Counted from the first letter of the stretch, positions 1 to 8,770 are shown. The stretch is DNA of 64,000 bases from Alphaproteobacteria bacterium (GCA_019635875.1 JAHBYP010000005.1:62001-126000); one strand, 5' to 3'. Notes: generated by a model not told the origin, from the sequence alone. Numbers and translations: made by a program.

Positions 1-79
1 TGGTGCATCATTGCACGACACTGCATCTTGCGTCCTGTCACCACGCGCTTCGCCGTGACTGACGGCTCGGATATCAGGA

Positions 80-454
80 CTATTCCTTTGGTTGCTCGAG
101 CCAGGCGCTGGCCTTCTCCAAGGTGTCGAAGAGCTTGCACAGCCGCGACCGGTTGGTTCTCTTTGCGAAGAATCCCGCCATCTCGCGCTCGGCTTCTGAC
201 TTCACGACAAGGGCTATGGCGCCATACGATGCCGCCGCGCCTCTTCGGCTTTGCACCTCCTGGCTGATGCCCTTGAGATCGTTCGCGCTGAGTTCTACCT
301 GGGCGGCGGTCAAATCGAAGAGTACCCGATACCCCTTGCCGCCTTCGCGCATCACGCCCGCCATATACGAAGCGAGATCAGGCTTCGCGAGACTCCCGGT
401 CGCCGTCACAATGATGAGTTTCCTGTCGTGGTTCATGGTCCAGGTGAGCGGCAC
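80..454 (-). CDS. STAS/SpoIIAA-like protein
   Basis: 124-residue cytoplasmic protein with the alternating strand-helix pattern of SpoIIAA/STAS-like domains: an N-terminal strand around LIIVTATGSL, a helix, then a strand (YRVLFDLTAAQVEL) and a second strand (YGAIALVV) followed by a Glu/Arg-rich helix. The GTG start at 454 is chosen over the longer ATG because GAGGGGGA lies 5 bases upstream and because the paralogue at 6325-6681 starts at the equivalent point (both begin with an LTW strand). Such proteins are usually small regulators or stress proteins; the partner is unknown. Fold call inferred, gene call strong. Confidence 0.75.
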   Translation of the reverse strand: MPLTWTMNHDRKLIIVTATGSLAKPDLASYMAGVMREGGKGYRVLFDLTAAQVELSANDLKGISQEVQSRRGAAASYGAIALVVKSEAEREMAGFFAKRTNRSRLCKLFDTLEKASAWLEQPKE

Positions 455-615
455 GTGCTTCCCCCTCGTGCTGGTCCGCACCAGACTCCAACACTCAGAC
501 ACTCAGCGACCTGTTGAACTTAGACCGGGGCTTGAGCTTCGACTAGGACGTCACGCACCTGTCGCGCGTTTGATGTGGCAACTGAACATAATCATCTGGC
601 ATTTGCAGTCGTGGG

Positions 616-930
616 TCACTTTGAACGTTCCGGCTTCTCGTCATCGTCACCAGCCGTCCCCGGCGCAAGTTGCGCTTGCTGCATCTGCTGAGGATTTGCG
701 TGCTTTTGGGCTTGCGGCGGCGGGACAACGGTGAAGGCGCGCTGCTCCAACCCCAGCGCTTGCTCCAGCAAGCTGGCTGCCTGCTTCGCCAAGCCGGCAC
801 GCGCATCCTCGCTGGTTGCCTTCTGCGCTGCCTCCATGGCGCGCGCCGCCTCGATTCGCATCGCGCGAGCACGGTCAAGGAGCGAGCCGGGATCGTTGTT
901 CTGATTCCGCACAATCTGTTTCAACGCCAT
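616..930 (-). CDS. Hypothetical helical protein
   Basis: 104 residues from the ATG at 930; an in-frame start at 1017 would add 29 residues, and neither start has a convincing ribosome site. Residues 15-65 are Ala/Glu/Arg-rich and predicted helical (AMRIEAARAMEAAQKA), typical of a short coiled coil. The tail is Gln/Pro-rich and ends in a charged DDDEKPERSK. No signal peptide, membrane segment or cysteines. I do not recognise the family. Confidence 0.5.
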   Translation of the reverse strand: MALKQIVRNQNNDPGSLLDRARAMRIEAARAMEAAQKATSEDARAGLAKQAASLLEQALGLEQRAFTVVPPPQAQKHANPQQMQQAQLAPGTAGDDDEKPERSK

Positions 931-1382
931 TGCGGCCGACAAGTTGCGCCAGCGACAGGCATCACCCACAACTTTGCTGGCTATATGATTCTCCCTCCGT
1001 GACCGCATCCCCTGCACCGTTCACCTCCATTGCGGCGCCGAACTGGTATCCGTGCCCACTACTGCACTCTACGATGGCGGTAGCGGGCCACCGCCAGCGT
1101 GCGGAGGAGAGGGCCGATAAGACATCTCCCGGCGATATCGGATCATCGCGCCAGGGCGTTCTCTTTGGCGCCTATGCACGCGTTGAGCGCAAGCAAGTAT
1201 AGAAGAGTCAGCATCGAATACGTGTTCATTGAATGTCAAATATTCGTTCTTGCGCGCAACGCGCTTTCGCTCTCTTAAGTTAGCCTGTACTCTTGAGGTT
1301 GTTCTGTATTGTCTTGTTTTCAGTCAGTTAATTTGACGGCATGTGGACATAGTCCAATCCATTTGATTAAGGGAGATAGTCC
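931..1382. other. Non-coding interval, leader of the 1383 gene
   Basis: No supported gene. Base composition turns AT-richer from about 1200 to 1370, as expected for a promoter region. A near-palindrome ATCCATTTGAT at 1357-1367 sits just before the ribosome site (GGGAGA) and is one base from the palindrome seen at 40039 and 58507. Confidence 0.5.
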
Positions 1383-1919
1383 ATGATTGCTCGCCTCGCG
1401 GCACCTCTGTGCCTGGCTTCAATGATTGCCCTGTGCGCCGCCTGTAACGACCAGAGCGGCCCGACCAGCCCCGGAACTTCCGCTGCCAATCTCGGTGCGT
1501 CAGCTCCGGGCGCCAACGGCTCTGGCCCGGCTTCGGGCAACGGGACGTCCGACAACGGCGTGGTGAGCGTCGTCCCGACGGTGACGGATGGCGCGGTCGG
1601 CCTGGTGGGCGATACGCTCGTGACCACTGGCACGGCGACGAGCGACACGGGGTCCGGCATCGGTCAGCCGCTCGGGCCACCGATCGTCGCGGTCGGCGAT
1701 ACAACGACCAACCTCGGCCATGGCGTGAACAACATCGCGGATGGCCGCGGCGGATCGAGCCACGCGCGAGGCCTGCTCAAGTCGGTCACGGCGAGCCTGC
1801 ATCGTGAAACGGCGGCGGGCGTCGGCGTCGGCGCCGTGGCCCTGACGCCGGTGGCGAATGTCGCGGCGGGCGCGACAGCCGGAGCGGCTGTTACCCCGCT
1901 GCTGGGCATACTGCACTGA
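1383..1919 (+). CDS. Gly/Ser/Thr-rich exported lipoprotein
   Basis: 178 residues. The first 21 residues form a signal sequence ending in a CAAC box, so Cys21 is the probable lipidation site, although the -3 residue (Cys) is unusual. The mature part is low-complexity and rich in Gly, Ser, Thr, Asn and Val with no recognisable domain; it contains a run of valine/threonine strands (residues 60-110) and an alanine/glycine/valine-rich C-terminus. Start supported by GGGAGA nine bases upstream. A strong terminator separates it from the TpsB gene that follows, so the two are probably separate transcripts. Function unknown. Confidence 0.75.
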   Translation: MIARLAAPLCLASMIALCAACNDQSGPTSPGTSAANLGASAPGANGSGPASGNGTSDNGVVSVVPTVTDGAVGLVGDTLVTTGTATSDTGSGIGQPLGPPIVAVGDTTTNLGHGVNNIADGRGGSSHARGLLKSVTASLHRETAAGVGVGAVALTPVANVAAGATAGAAVTPLLGILH

Positions 1920-1924
1920 ATGAC

Positions 1925-1964
1925 GGAGGCCCCGCGAACCGGTCGCGGGGCCTCCGAGGGTTTG
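1925..1964 (+). terminator. Hairpin terminator after the 1383 gene
   Basis: Stem GGAGGCCCCGCGA (1925-1937) pairs with TCGCGGGGCCTCC (1943-1955), followed by GAGGGTTT. The 13-bp GC stem just after a stop codon and the short T run fit an intrinsic terminator. Confidence 0.75.
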
Positions 1965-2038
1965 CGGCCACGCTCCGCTGCGCAAGCTCTGCAGGAGTGG
2001 CTCGACGGCGCCGATCCGCCGGTGTCATAAGGACGAGC

Positions 2039-3727
2039 ATGCGCCTCGTCCTGTTTGCCGTGGTCCTGGTGTCCCATCTCGCGCTCGGCGTCGGCGCATC
2101 GGCTCAATTGCCGACAGCACTGCCGGCGCCGTCGACTGTCGGTCGGGACGCCGTACCGGTCGAGCCCGCCCTGCCGCGCCAACGCCCGGACGTCGCGGTG
2201 CCGGACGGACCCGTGCTGGAAGTGCCCGCGGATCTGCGCGACCGACGCGTCACCATCCGGCAGGTGTCGGTCGAAGGCTCGAGCGTCTTCAGCGCGGCTG
2301 ACCTCGCCCCGGTCTTTGCGCCCGTGATCAATCGCGAAGTGGCCTTCGCCGAGATCGTCGCGGCGGTCAACCGGTTGGCGGGGCGATACGCGGACGCCGG
2401 ATACGTCTTCTACAACGTGCTGCTGCCGCAGCAGGACTTCAGCGCGGGACGCTTGCGCGTCATTGTCGTCGAGGGCGCCGTCAGCCGTATCGACGTCGGT
2501 CAGGGCGTGGACTCCGCGGCCGTGCGCGATCGCCTGAACCAGGTGCTGACACCGCTTGTCGGCCGCAAGCCGCTGACGCGAGCCGAGCTTGAACGGCGGC
2601 TTCTCATCGCCAACGACATTGCCGGCCTGACCCTGAAGGTGGGCACGTTCGCCGACAGCGCGGCGGGCCCGGGTGCCGTCGCGCTTGTCGTCGACGGCAG
2701 CTTCGAGCGCTTCTCGCCCATCGTGCAGGTCGACAGCTTCCAGACGACGGCCGACAGCACGGTGAATTTCCGCGTTGGCGGCATCGGCCGGTCCCTGCTG
2801 TTGGGGGGCGATGCGCTGGAGGCCCGCTACATCGTCGCGGTGCCGTGGGACCGTATGCATCTCGGCGACGTGCGCTACAGCGTGCCGGTGGGCGCCGATG
2901 GTGGCCGGCTGGGATTCGTCGGACAGGCGGTCTGGCAGCGACCGCCGACGACACTCAACGGGCTGCCCGCCTCTCTGCTGGGACGGTCCCTTCTGGCGCG
3001 CGCCCAGTATTCCCATCCGCTGATCCTGCGACGGACGACGAGCCTCGTGGGCTTTGCCACCTTCGACGTGATCGAGGTGGACTATAGGCTGCAGGGCGCA
3101 CACATCCCCGGCGACTCGCTGCGCGTGCTGCGGGCGGGTGGCAGCGGCGCCATCGTCGACGATGGCGGCGGCGTATCGAGCGCCAGCATGCAGCTGAGCT
3201 TTGGTCTTGATCTCGCCGGCGCCCGCACCGGCGGTCGCGCCGTGGCCCATGCCGGCTTCGCCAAGCTCAACGTGAGTCTGGAGCACCAGCGTCCGCTCGG
3301 TTCGGAGTTCACCACGATCGTGCGTGCCACCGCCCAGGCGGCCAGCACGTCACTGCCGGTGTCGGAGACCTTCGCATTCGGCGGCCGGCAATATGGCCGC
3401 GGCTTCGTCGCGTCCGAAGCGCTCGGCGATCACGGCTTCGCCGCCTCGGCCGAGATCCGCTATGCGCCGCGCTGGCTCGACGCCCTCAAGCCGATCGTCG
3501 GCTCGTACCTCTATGCCTTCGTCGACTATGGCCGGCTATGGGCGCGCGATTCACGCAACGCGCTTTTCTTCGCCGAGGGTGTCTCGGGCGGCGGCGGCGT
3601 GCACCTGCAATTGTTCGACAAGGTTTCCGGCGAGGTCGAGGTGACGCGCGTCCTGGCAGGCCGTACCTCCGCATCTGCGACACCGCGCCCGTGGCGATTC
3701 GCCTTCCGGGTCGGCTCGGTGTTCTAG
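2039..3727 (+). CDS. Two-partner secretion outer-membrane transporter (TpsB, ShlB/FhaC family)
   Basis: 562 residues. Signal peptide residues 1-23 (MRLVLFAVVL...GASA). Then a proline-rich linker, a POTRA domain about residues 55-140 (VTIRQVSVEGSSVFSAADL, with RYADAGYVF), and a C-terminal beta-barrel whose conserved block FGGRQYGRGF matches the GG..(S/Q).RGF motif of ShlB/FhaC lid-loop regions. The last residue is Phe, as in outer-membrane barrels. The family secretes one large TpsA exoprotein through the outer membrane. No TpsA gene is adjacent; the only TpsA-like sequence here is the fragment at 52764-53729. Start chosen for AAGGA five bases upstream; an in-frame GTG at 1997 lacks spacing. 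Confidence 0.9.
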   Translation: MRLVLFAVVLVSHLALGVGASAQLPTALPAPSTVGRDAVPVEPALPRQRPDVAVPDGPVLEVPADLRDRRVTIRQVSVEGSSVFSAADLAPVFAPVINREVAFAEIVAAVNRLAGRYADAGYVFYNVLLPQQDFSAGRLRVIVVEGAVSRIDVGQGVDSAAVRDRLNQVLTPLVGRKPLTRAELERRLLIANDIAGLTLKVGTFADSAAGPGAVALVVDGSFERFSPIVQVDSFQTTADSTVNFRVGGIGRSLLLGGDALEARYIVAVPWDRMHLGDVRYSVPVGADGGRLGFVGQAVWQRPPTTLNGLPASLLGRSLLARAQYSHPLILRRTTSLVGFATFDVIEVDYRLQGAHIPGDSLRVLRAGGSGAIVDDGGGVSSASMQLSFGLDLAGARTGGRAVAHAGFAKLNVSLEHQRPLGSEFTTIVRATAQAASTSLPVSETFAFGGRQYGRGFVASEALGDHGFAASAEIRYAPRWLDALKPIVGSYLYAFVDYGRLWARDSRNALFFAEGVSGGGGVHLQLFDKVSGEVEVTRVLAGRTSASATPRPWRFAFRVGSVF

Positions 3728-3746
3728 CGCCCCGCCTGCGTCCCGC

Positions 3747-3953
3747 TCAGGGCCAGGGCTCATCGCGCTCCGCCTCGCGCGCGAAGCGGTCGACTGGCAT
3801 GCGCTCGAGCGGGCCGACGCAGGTGCGATGCGGGGCGTGGCGGATCACCACGAACGTCACCTCGTCGTTCTCCATCGCTCTCACCTGCCGCAGTTCGTCG
3901 TGTCCGGCGCGGTAGCAGGCGCCAACGCGAACCTGGGCAACTTCGATCGACAT
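3747..3953 (-). CDS. Small conserved-looking protein
   Basis: 68 residues, start ATG at 3953. The pattern GACYRAGHDELRQVRAM followed by a strand EVTFVVIR and a C-terminal block VDRFAREAE looks like a small beta-rich fold with one terminal helix. It is convergent with tpsB and 20 bases from its stop. Codon use fits a real gene, but a much longer frame runs upstream through a region coding on the other strand. Function unknown. Confidence 0.5.
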   Translation of the reverse strand: MSIEVAQVRVGACYRAGHDELRQVRAMENDEVTFVVIRHAPHRTCVGPLERMPVDRFAREAERDEPWP

Positions 3954-4256
3954 GATCGTACTCGCAGCCACGCGGAGAATTCGGCTCGTGTGCCGCAACG
4001 GCCCACCCGGCGGTGACGTTGCGACGGCGTGCAGGCACGGCGGCGGTGTGGTCGATTGGTGTCCGCAGTTTGGAGCGCAACCGGACAGACGAGGGGCCGT
4101 TGAAGCGCGCGGTGGTCGACTCCCCCCGTGACAGCGAAGACCACCTGCTCGTGGCCCCGCGTCCCTCTCCTCCGCGGGGCCACTTGCCGACGGCAACTCG
4201 CCACAGGGTCGGGCGTTGGCAATGGCAGGCACAACCTTTCGATCCGGAGACTTGCC
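3954..4256. other. Non-coding interval
   Basis: No convincing gene. It separates the small minus-strand gene from the 4257 lipoprotein gene; ATCCGGAGA at 4242-4250 provides the ribosome site of the latter. Confidence 0.4.
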
Positions 4257-4544
4257 ATGATTCGTGTGGCCCTGACCGCTTCCGTCGCCGCTGCCATGCT
4301 GGCGGCCTGTACCCTCATGGACGATCGTCCGCCTCGTTCCTCGGCCAGCAACCCGCCGGGTTGGGTCGACCGCAACCGCGACGGCATCGATGATCGCACC
4401 CAGAGCGGCTACCGAGACCCGAACAACCCGCCAGGCTGGGTCGACCGCAACCGCGACGGTGTCGACGACCGCGTCCAGCAGCGCCGGGCCACCAGCTATC
4501 GTGGCGGCTACTACGACTCCTACGGCGTCTGGCGCTCGTACTAG
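4257..4544 (+). CDS. Small lipoprotein with two DxNxDGxDD repeats
   Basis: 95 residues. Signal sequence with a clear lipobox (MLAAC, Cys at about 18). The mature part holds two near-identical copies of NPPGWVDRNRDGIDDR (about residues 31-46 and 60-75), each containing D-x-N-x-D-G-x-D-D, the spacing of calcium-binding loops in EF-hand, dockerin and thrombospondin type 3 repeats. The tail is Tyr/Arg-rich. Calcium binding is inferred only from spacing. Start chosen because it places the lipobox correctly and has GGAGA upstream. Confidence 0.8.
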   Translation: MIRVALTASVAAAMLAACTLMDDRPPRSSASNPPGWVDRNRDGIDDRTQSGYRDPNNPPGWVDRNRDGVDDRVQQRRATSYRGGYYDSYGVWRSY

Positions 4545-4608
4545 AGGCGCACCCGGGACGGGGCGTGGCGCATGGCCCGCCCCGCCTTTCATTGTCCGGA
4601 GCAACGCC

Positions 4609-5073
4609 ATGGCCGACCATGAGGAGCGCGTCGCGCGCAACACCGCCGAGGCCATCAACCGGCGCATCCGCGCGGCGACCGCCGAACGGCTGGCGCACTA
4701 TGCCGACAATCCCGAGGAGATCGACGCGCGGCTGCGCGAGCTCGACGACGAATGGGACATCGAGCGGGCGATCGAGGCCAATGCCTCGACCATCGCCTTC
4801 GCCGGCATCGCGCTGGGCGTCACGCACGATCGGCGCTGGCTCTTGCTGCCGGCGCTGGTGAGCGCCTTCCTGTTCCAGCACGCCACCCAGGGCTGGTGTC
4901 CGCCGGTGCCGGTGCTGCGTCGGCTGGGCGTGCGCACCGCCGACGAGATCAACCAGGAGCGCTACGCGCTCAAGGCGCTGCGCGGCGATTTCGAGCCGCG
5001 CCCGGAGCGCACAAGGCTGACCGCCATCCTCGAAGCAATCGGCGTGCGCCCCAACGGCGGGCTGCGGGCGTAG
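4609..5073 (+). CDS. DUF2892-like membrane protein
   Basis: 154 residues. A charged helical N-terminus (residues 1-65) is followed by two short hydrophobic segments around TIAFAGIALGV and LLLPALVSAFLFQ, then GWCPPVPVLRRLGVRT, the signature of YgaP-type DUF2892 membrane proteins. The C-terminal EINQERYALKALRGDF is common in versions of this protein from alphaproteobacteria. It is 64 bases downstream of the 4257 lipoprotein gene and may share its transcript. Role unknown. Confidence 0.75.
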   Translation: MADHEERVARNTAEAINRRIRAATAERLAHYADNPEEIDARLRELDDEWDIERAIEANASTIAFAGIALGVTHDRRWLLLPALVSAFLFQHATQGWCPPVPVLRRLGVRTADEINQERYALKALRGDFEPRPERTRLTAILEAIGVRPNGGLRA

Positions 5074-5083
5074 GGCTTTCCTT

Positions 5084-5208
5084 CTCCCTCTCCCCGCCTG
5101 CGGGGAGAGGGTTGGGGTGAGGGGTCGATTGAGGTTGCGCACGATGGTGGTGCGCTACTCGATGCAGCCCCTCACCCCGACCCTCTCCCCGCCTGCGGGG
5201 AGAGGGAG
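5084..5208. repeat. Family C palindromic element (paired, inverted)
   Basis: Two copies of CCTCTCCCCGCCTGCGGGGAG, each itself a hairpin, face each other at 5088-5131 and 5168-5207, so the whole can fold into a cruciform. A single shorter copy is at 9405-9432. The second copy encodes the C-terminus of the small minus-strand gene 5172-5357. Confidence 0.85.
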
Positions 5209-5357
5209 TGACCACCCTGGTGCCGGCCGCCGCGATCGCCCTGGCCGCTCTTGACGCGGATCTTCGCCTTGCGCCGGCGGTCCTGCGCCAGCGAGCGGCC
5301 GACATCGTCGCTCTCGACGAACGTGCGCTTGCGGCTCGCTGCCTTCTTCGCTGCCAT
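5172..5357 (-). CDS. Small basic protein
   Basis: 61 residues, strongly basic (MAAKKAASRKRTFVESDD start, then many Arg/Lys). Residues 48-61 are read from a family C repeat, so the original stop was probably lost or the element inserted at the 3' end. Small basic proteins of this kind may bind nucleic acid, but nothing here proves it. Confidence 0.5.
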   Translation of the reverse strand: MAAKKAASRKRTFVESDDVGRSLAQDRRRKAKIRVKSGQGDRGGRHQGGHSLSPQAGRGSG

Positions 5358-5412
5358 CGCTGTCTCCGCCGCGTTGCACGGCGGAGCAACGGGCAGCGAG
5401 GGCCGGCGTTGC

Positions 5413-5652
5413 TCAGTGCAGCGCGGCGGCGCCGCGCTTGGGCGCCTGGGCGCGCAGCGTGTCGAGCGTCGAGGCGATGCCGCCGACCAGCGCGTAGATC
5501 TCCGCCAGCCGCGTCTTGTAGCGCTCGCAGGTCGGATGACGCATCAGGGCCTTTTCGGCCATGCGCGCGTCGAGACCCATTTCGAAGAGTTCGTCTTCCA
5601 GGAAGTCGATGCACGACGTGATCGCTTCCGGACGCCTGTCCAGTTCAGCCAT
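5413..5652 (-). CDS. Hypothetical helical protein
   Basis: 79 residues starting at the ATG at 5652, with GGGGAT five bases upstream; an in-frame start at 5679 would add nine residues. Predicted all-helical, with FLEDELFEMGLDARMAEKAL and a second helix YKTRLAEIYALVGGIASTL. No membrane segment or known domain. Confidence 0.55.
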   Translation of the reverse strand: MAELDRRPEAITSCIDFLEDELFEMGLDARMAEKALMRHPTCERYKTRLAEIYALVGGIASTLDTLRAQAPKRGAAALH

Positions 5653-5832
5653 ATCATCCCCCAATATCATCGGCCCCAAGGGCCACCCGTCGTTGCGGGT
5701 CCCATTGCTTCTGCTTCTTGTCTTTTGCGTAGTAAGCCATCACTCAGAAATTTTTGCCACAGCGATCCGCGTGTCGGCACAATTCGTCGCACCCTCTATG
5801 CGCGAAATTCGCACGTCGCACGAAAGGACGTC

Positions 5833-6198
5833 TCAGCGCGCGTCGGCCAGCAGCGTGCGAAGCGCCTTCGCCAGATCCTTGTAGGCGTAGGGCTTGCGCA
5901 GCACCGGCGCGTCGGTGAGCGTCGAGACGTCCCAGGCGCCGGTTGTATAGGCGATGCGCGTCGCCGGATGATGCGCGCGCGTCCAGCGCGCCAGCTCGAC
6001 GCCGTTGATGCCGCGGCCCAGCATGATGTCGGTGAACAGCACGTCGATGCCGCCGGCGTCGAGCATCGCCTGCGCCGTCTCGCCGTCGGGCGCCTCGCGC
6101 ACGACATAGCCCAGCCGCTCCAGCACCTCGGCCAGCGACAGGCGGAGCATGGCATCGTCCTCGACCAGCAGGACGACGGCGGAACTGGAGGCTGACAT
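5833..6198 (-). CDS. Single-domain response regulator (CheY-like receiver)
   Basis: 121 residues covering one receiver domain: acidic pair in LLVEDDA, phospho-acceptor Asp57 (LFTDIML), Thr in AYTTGAW and Lys in LRKPY. No output domain. It resembles the receiver at 21659-22036, sharing the ELARWTRAHHP-type helix and the KPY motif. The hybrid kinase at 6851 lies close by in divergent orientation and is a plausible partner, but pairing is inference. Confidence 0.9.
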   Translation of the reverse strand: MSASSSAVVLLVEDDAMLRLSLAEVLERLGYVVREAPDGETAQAMLDAGGIDVLFTDIMLGRGINGVELARWTRAHHPATRIAYTTGAWDVSTLTDAPVLRKPYAYKDLAKALRTLLADAR

Positions 6199-6253
6199 CG
6201 AACTGCACGCAGCCTTTCACGAAGCGCGCCCGGCGGGCCAGCCGAAATCCGCT

Positions 6254-6320
6254 TGTCATCCCGAGCGCAGCGAGGGATCCAGGCTGCTGACTGGATCCCT
6301 CGCTACGCTCGGGATGACAG
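6254..6320. repeat. Family B palindrome
   Basis: Inverted repeat beginning TGTCATCCCGAGCGCAGCGA and ending with its complement in CTCGGGATGACAG; arms about 28 bp, short loop. Seven copies occur in the window. Confidence 0.9.
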
Positions 6321-6324
6321 ATCT

Positions 6325-6681
6325 CTACGCCGCGCCGTCGAGCCAGGCGCGCGCCGAGTCGGGCGTGGCGAAGAGCCGGCAGGCCCGTCCGCGGCCGGCG
6401 CGGCGCGCGAAATGGTCGGCCATCTCGCGCTCGGCGTCCGAGGCGACCACCAGGGCGATGGGACCGTCGCCGCCACCCTGCGTGCGGCGGCCGAAATCGG
6501 CGATCTCCGCCGCGCCGAGCTCGAACTGCGCGGCGCGCGCGTCGAGCAGCACGCGATAGTCGGCGGCGCCCGCCGCCGTCACCTCGGCCATGTAGTGCGC
6601 GACGTCGCGGCGCGTCAGCGGGCCGCTGGCATCGAGCATGACCAGACGGGCGTCGTGATCGACCGCCCATGTCAGCGCCAT
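6325..6681 (-). CDS. STAS/SpoIIAA-like protein
   Basis: 118 residues, paralogue of 80-454: same order of strands and helices (LTWAVDHDARLVMLDASGPL; YRVLLDARAAQFEL; GPIALVVASDAEREMADHFA). The start at 6681 has GGAGG five bases upstream and matches the start of the paralogue; an in-frame start 14 codons further up is less likely. Divergent from the hybrid kinase at 6851, so a shared 170-bp control region is possible. Role unknown. Confidence 0.75.
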   Translation of the reverse strand: MALTWAVDHDARLVMLDASGPLTRRDVAHYMAEVTAAGAADYRVLLDARAAQFELGAAEIADFGRRTQGGGDGPIALVVASDAEREMADHFARRAGRGRACRLFATPDSARAWLDGAA

Positions 6682-6850
6682 GGCCGCCTCCGCATCATCG
6701 TCCCATTCCCCCACCATCTGCATTCATCACATGAGCGATCATCTGCCGCATCGCAGCGCGGCCGCCCTTGACGTGGATCAATGCCGCGCGCGGCGGCCTG
6801 CCGCACAGGTAAGGGCCATATTCGCCGCGCCGCGCGGCTCAAGAGAGATC

Positions 6851-8770
6851 ATGCCAGCCCGCCCGGCCACCGCGCCGACCGACGCCCTGCCCCGGCTTCT
6901 GTTCGAGACCCTGAGCGATTGCGCGGTGCTGACGCTCGACGCGCATGGCCGGGTGCTGGGCTGGAACGACGGCGGCCGGGCGCTGATGGGCTTCACCGCC
7001 GAGGAGGTCGTCGGCCAGCCGGTGGCGAGCCTCTACGTCGCAGAGGATGTCGCGGCGGGAAAGCCGCAAGCGCTGCTCGCCGAGGCCGCCGCGCGCGGCC
7101 GCCTCGAGACGACGCTGCGCCGCCGGCGCAAGGACGGCACGAGCTTCGCGGCGCGCGTCACGCTGATGCCGCTGCGCGACCCGCACGACGGCGCGCTGCT
7201 GGGCTTCGGCGAGGTCGTGCGCGAGGCACCGGAGCCGACGCCGCTGCGCCGCATCGCCGAGGCGGTGCAGGAGACCATGATCGACGCGCTGGTGGTCACC
7301 GACGCCGCCGGCACCATCCGCGTGTGCAACAGCGCCTGCGAGCGCATGTTCGGCTACGCGCGCGGCGAGCTGATCGGGCACAACGTCAAGCGGCTGATGC
7401 CCTCGCCGACGCGCGAGGCGCATGACGGCCACCTGCGGCGCTACGGCGAGACCGGCCGGCGCAGCCTGGTCGGCAGCCCGCGCGAGCTGGTCGGCCAGCG
7501 CAAGGACGGCACGCCGCTGCCGGTCACGGTGGCGATCGGCGAGGCCATGCTCGACGGCGAGCGCATCTTTGTCGGCGTGATTCACGACCTCAGCGAGCGC
7601 AAGGCGGCCGAGGCCGGGCTGAACCGCGCCCGGCGGCTGGAATCGATCGGCCAGCTCACCGGCGGCGTGGCGCACGACTTCAACAACATCCTGATGGTGA
7701 TCATCGCCACCGCCGAGGCGCTGGCCGACGAGCTGGCGCACGAGCCGGCGCGGCTCGAGCCGATCGAACGCATCCTGGGCTCGGCCGAGCGAGCCGCCGA
7801 TCTCACCCGCCAGCTGCTCGCCTTCGCCCGCCGCCAGCCGCTCAGCCCCGCGCCGACCCGTCTCAACGACATCGTCGCCGAGACCGGCCGGATGATCGGC
7901 CGCACGCTGGGCGAGCACATCGAGATCGAGGCCAGGCTCGACGAGGATCTGTGGGTCGCCCATGTCGATCGCGCCCAGCTCGAATCGGCGCTGCTCAATT
8001 TGTGCATCAACGCGCGCGACGCCATGCCCGAGGGCGGCACGCTCAGCATCGTCACGCGCAACGCCGTGCTCGACGAGGAATACGCGCGCGGCCATCCCGG
8101 CGTGACGCCCGGCGAGTACGTCATGCTGGCGGTCAGCGACACCGGCATCGGCATCCCGGCCTCGGCCCTCGACCGCGTCTTCGAGCCGTTCTTCACCACC
8201 AAGGAGACCGGCAAGGGCACCGGGCTTGGATTGAGCATGGTCTACGGCTTCGTGCGCCAGTCGGGCGGCCATGTCGCGATCTATAGCGAGGAAGGCCACG
8301 GCACGACGATCCGCCTCTATCTGCCGCGCATCGTCACGCCCACCGACCAGCCCGCCCCGCCGGCCGTCGAGGCGCCGGCCGGCGGCGGCGAGCGCATCCT
8401 GGTGGTCGAGGACGATGCCCAGGTGCGCAGCATCGTCGCCGGCCATCTGCGCGGCCTGGGCTACGAAGTCGAGGAAGCGGCCGACGGCCAGCAGGCCCTG
8501 GCGCTGCTGGCCCACGGCGCGCCATGCGACCTGCTGCTGAGCGACGTGGTGATGCCCGGCGGCATGGGCGGCAAGGCGCTGGCCGAGAAGGCGCGGCAAC
8601 GCCAGCCCGGCCTGCGCGTGCTCTTCGTGTCGGGCTACGCCCACGACGCCATGGTGCGCAACGGCCGCCTCGATCGCGACGTGCGCCTGCTGAGCAAGCC
8701 GTTCAGACGCGTCGATCTCGCCCGCGCGGTGCGCGCGGCGCTCGATGAGAAGATGCCGGAAGCGGTCTGA
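6851..8770 (+). CDS. Soluble hybrid histidine kinase, PAS-PAS-HisKA-HATPase-REC
   Basis: 639 residues, no membrane segments. PAS 1 about residues 15-125, PAS 2 about 135-255 (with RMFGYARGELIGHNV and a VIHDLSERKAAE linker), HisKA with phospho-acceptor His in GGVAHDFNNIL (about residue 277), HATPase with NARDAMPEGG, DTGIGIP and TGLGLSM boxes (about 380-500), and a C-terminal receiver (about 515-630) with Asp in LLSDVVMP and Lys in LSKPF. It senses an intracellular signal through PAS and relays phosphate internally. Start ATG 6851 has a weak AGAGAG site; a longer frame upstream is unlikely to be translated. The paralogous kinase at 37560 has the same C-terminal order. Confidence 0.92.
   Translation: MPARPATAPTDALPRLLFETLSDCAVLTLDAHGRVLGWNDGGRALMGFTAEEVVGQPVASLYVAEDVAAGKPQALLAEAAARGRLETTLRRRRKDGTSFAARVTLMPLRDPHDGALLGFGEVVREAPEPTPLRRIAEAVQETMIDALVVTDAAGTIRVCNSACERMFGYARGELIGHNVKRLMPSPTREAHDGHLRRYGETGRRSLVGSPRELVGQRKDGTPLPVTVAIGEAMLDGERIFVGVIHDLSERKAAEAGLNRARRLESIGQLTGGVAHDFNNILMVIIATAEALADELAHEPARLEPIERILGSAERAADLTRQLLAFARRQPLSPAPTRLNDIVAETGRMIGRTLGEHIEIEARLDEDLWVAHVDRAQLESALLNLCINARDAMPEGGTLSIVTRNAVLDEEYARGHPGVTPGEYVMLAVSDTGIGIPASALDRVFEPFFTTKETGKGTGLGLSMVYGFVRQSGGHVAIYSEEGHGTTIRLYLPRIVTPTDQPAPPAVEAPAGGGERILVVEDDAQVRSIVAGHLRGLGYEVEEAADGQQALALLAHGAPCDLLLSDVVMPGGMGGKALAEKARQRQPGLRVLFVSGYAHDAMVRNGRLDRDVRLLSKPFRRVDLARAVRAALDEKMPEAV

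Noticed and set aside
1664..3286. 540-codon minus-strand open frame over tpsB
   Set aside because: Lies opposite a clear TpsB gene; the GC-rich codon pattern of the real gene makes antisense frames open.
6839..8644. 601-codon minus-strand frame over the hybrid kinase
   Set aside because: Antisense shadow; no domain, low-complexity Ala/Arg/His.
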